Below are positions 63,573 through 64,000 of a DNA stretch of 64,000 bases, piece after piece. The stretch is from VAZQ01 sp963756715 (GTDB lineage: Bacteria; Pseudomonadota; Alphaproteobacteria; Rhizobiales; Xanthobacteraceae): the NCBI GenBank assembly GCA_963756715.1, contig CAVWOV010000043.1, forward strand, positions 248,001 to 312,000, given 5' to 3'. The position numbers were made by a program, and so were the translations under genes. The notes under the pieces were generated by a model. The model did no database searches and was not told the origin of the DNA. It was given only the letters and a program-made list of their open reading frames with translations. How positions within the stretch are numbered: the stretch's first letter is position 1; every line of letters begins with the position of its first letter.

Positions 63573-64000
63573 AATTCGAGAGCGAAGATATTCGAATGAG
63601 CCGAACTTGGAGTTTGGCGACAAACATCACCATCCAGACCCGCGACTTGGCCTGTTTGAAGCGGGGCCGCTGCAGATACCACCTGGCGACGTCGTTCGTA
63701 TCGCCGTGGTGGGGCAGCGCCAAGACGGTCGAGGATACAAAGGAGTTTTTCGAAGAAGCAGCGAGCGGCTTTGCCGGCAACGGCGAAAAACATCCAAACC
63801 TGCATCCCGACTTTCCAGGGCTTGGCAATCAAAATCCGTTTCGCTGCAAGTTTGAAGTTTCCGAAGGCGCCACGGCTGCTATCACGCAGGCGAAAGATCG
63901 ACAAAATCAGGCAAGAGCCCAGATCACGTCAAAGCGGTTGAGATGGCCGGGGACGAGATTGTCCAGCAACTTGAAATCCCTCGACGAAACCAGCCACCGA
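63569..64000 (+). pseudogene. Short prokaryotic Argonaute (pAgo), N-terminal part, cut by window edge
   Basis: ATG 63569 gives KFESEDIR, then after one frame step EPNLEFGDKHHHPDPRLGL (63598-63654) and FEAGPLQIPPGDVVRIAVVG. The pattern EPxLxFG, DPRxGL, GP and IxVG is the conserved N-terminus of short pAgo proteins. After another one-base step near 63715 it continues SAKTVEDTKEFFEEAASG, HPNLHPDFPGLG (FPG motif at about 63812) and FRCKFEVSEGA; further steps near 63893 and 63935 lead to VEMAGDEIVQQLE. The MID and PIWI domains lie beyond 64000. Overlap with the upstream DUF4365-APAZ gene supports joint translation, as in known short pAgo operons. Short pAgos are catalytically inactive guides-carriers that trigger the associated effector. 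Confidence 0.65.

Overview
The window is high-GC alphaproteobacterial DNA. It most resembles the Hyphomicrobiales (Bradyrhizobium or Xanthobacteraceae type). The reasons are the many orphan tripartite-tricarboxylate-transporter (TTT, Bug-type) solute-binding proteins, two complete Liv-type ABC clusters, CaiB/BaiF, IclR, UbiD and molybdenum-hydroxylase genes, a Ku gene, and short G+C-rich palindromic repeats of the kind common in this group. The organism is inferred from gene content only. No rRNA, tRNA or CRISPR array was seen.

Layout. 0-1.8 kb: a CobT-like von Willebrand factor A gene, visibly more A+T-rich than its neighbours. 1.9-9 kb: ornithine-cyclodeaminase-like protein, a hydrolase remnant, mobB-moeA (molybdenum cofactor), a coiled-coil protein, a PsiF-repeat secreted protein, Ku, a small Cys-rich secreted protein and an alpha/beta hydrolase. 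9-18.3 kb: a FAD-dependent protein, a peptidoglycan amidase and D-Ala-D-Ala dipeptidase (both frame-disrupted), a CoA-transferase, a CinA-domain protein, two striking palindromes, an FrsA-like hydrolase, an LssY-C membrane protein and a beta-hydroxyacid dehydrogenase. 18.5-24.5 kb: Liv cluster 1 with an acyl-CoA-dehydrogenase-fold flavoenzyme at its end. 24.8-40.4 kb: GST, two FrsA-like hydrolases, three TTT receptors, an IorAB-like molybdenum hydroxylase, an orphan CoxL-like subunit, a luciferase-like oxidoreductase, DoxX, VOC and small proteins. 40.5-46.4 kb: a TTT receptor and Liv cluster 2. 46.6-58.6 kb: a D-glutamate-cyclase-family gene, then a divergent catabolic-looking cluster (TTT receptor, UbiD decarboxylase, DUF6282, cupin / hydrolase, flavin reductase, TTT receptor, IclR, DHOD-like), a dehydrogenase and a hydrolase. 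58.7-62 kb: luciferase-like oxidoreductase, CAP-domain protein, TTT receptor, an addiction-module antitoxin and repeats.

The most interesting locus is at the right edge (62.2-64.0 kb). Read across many frame breaks, it encodes a DUF4365 (PD-(D/E)XK-type) nuclease domain joined to an APAZ-like region. This is followed, apparently with an ATGA overlap, by the N-terminus of a short prokaryotic Argonaute that runs off the window. That matches the architecture of a SPARDA-like (DREN-APAZ plus short pAgo) defence system.

A general caution. At least 20 places in the window show a conserved protein continuing in another frame, nearly all restored by removing one base. They cluster at 0.3-0.5, 11.4-12.1, 28.2-32.2, 36.3-36.7, 57.1 and 61.9-64 kb. 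This looks more like insertion errors in the sequence than ordinary gene decay, and affected genes are marked as frame-disrupted rather than declared dead.
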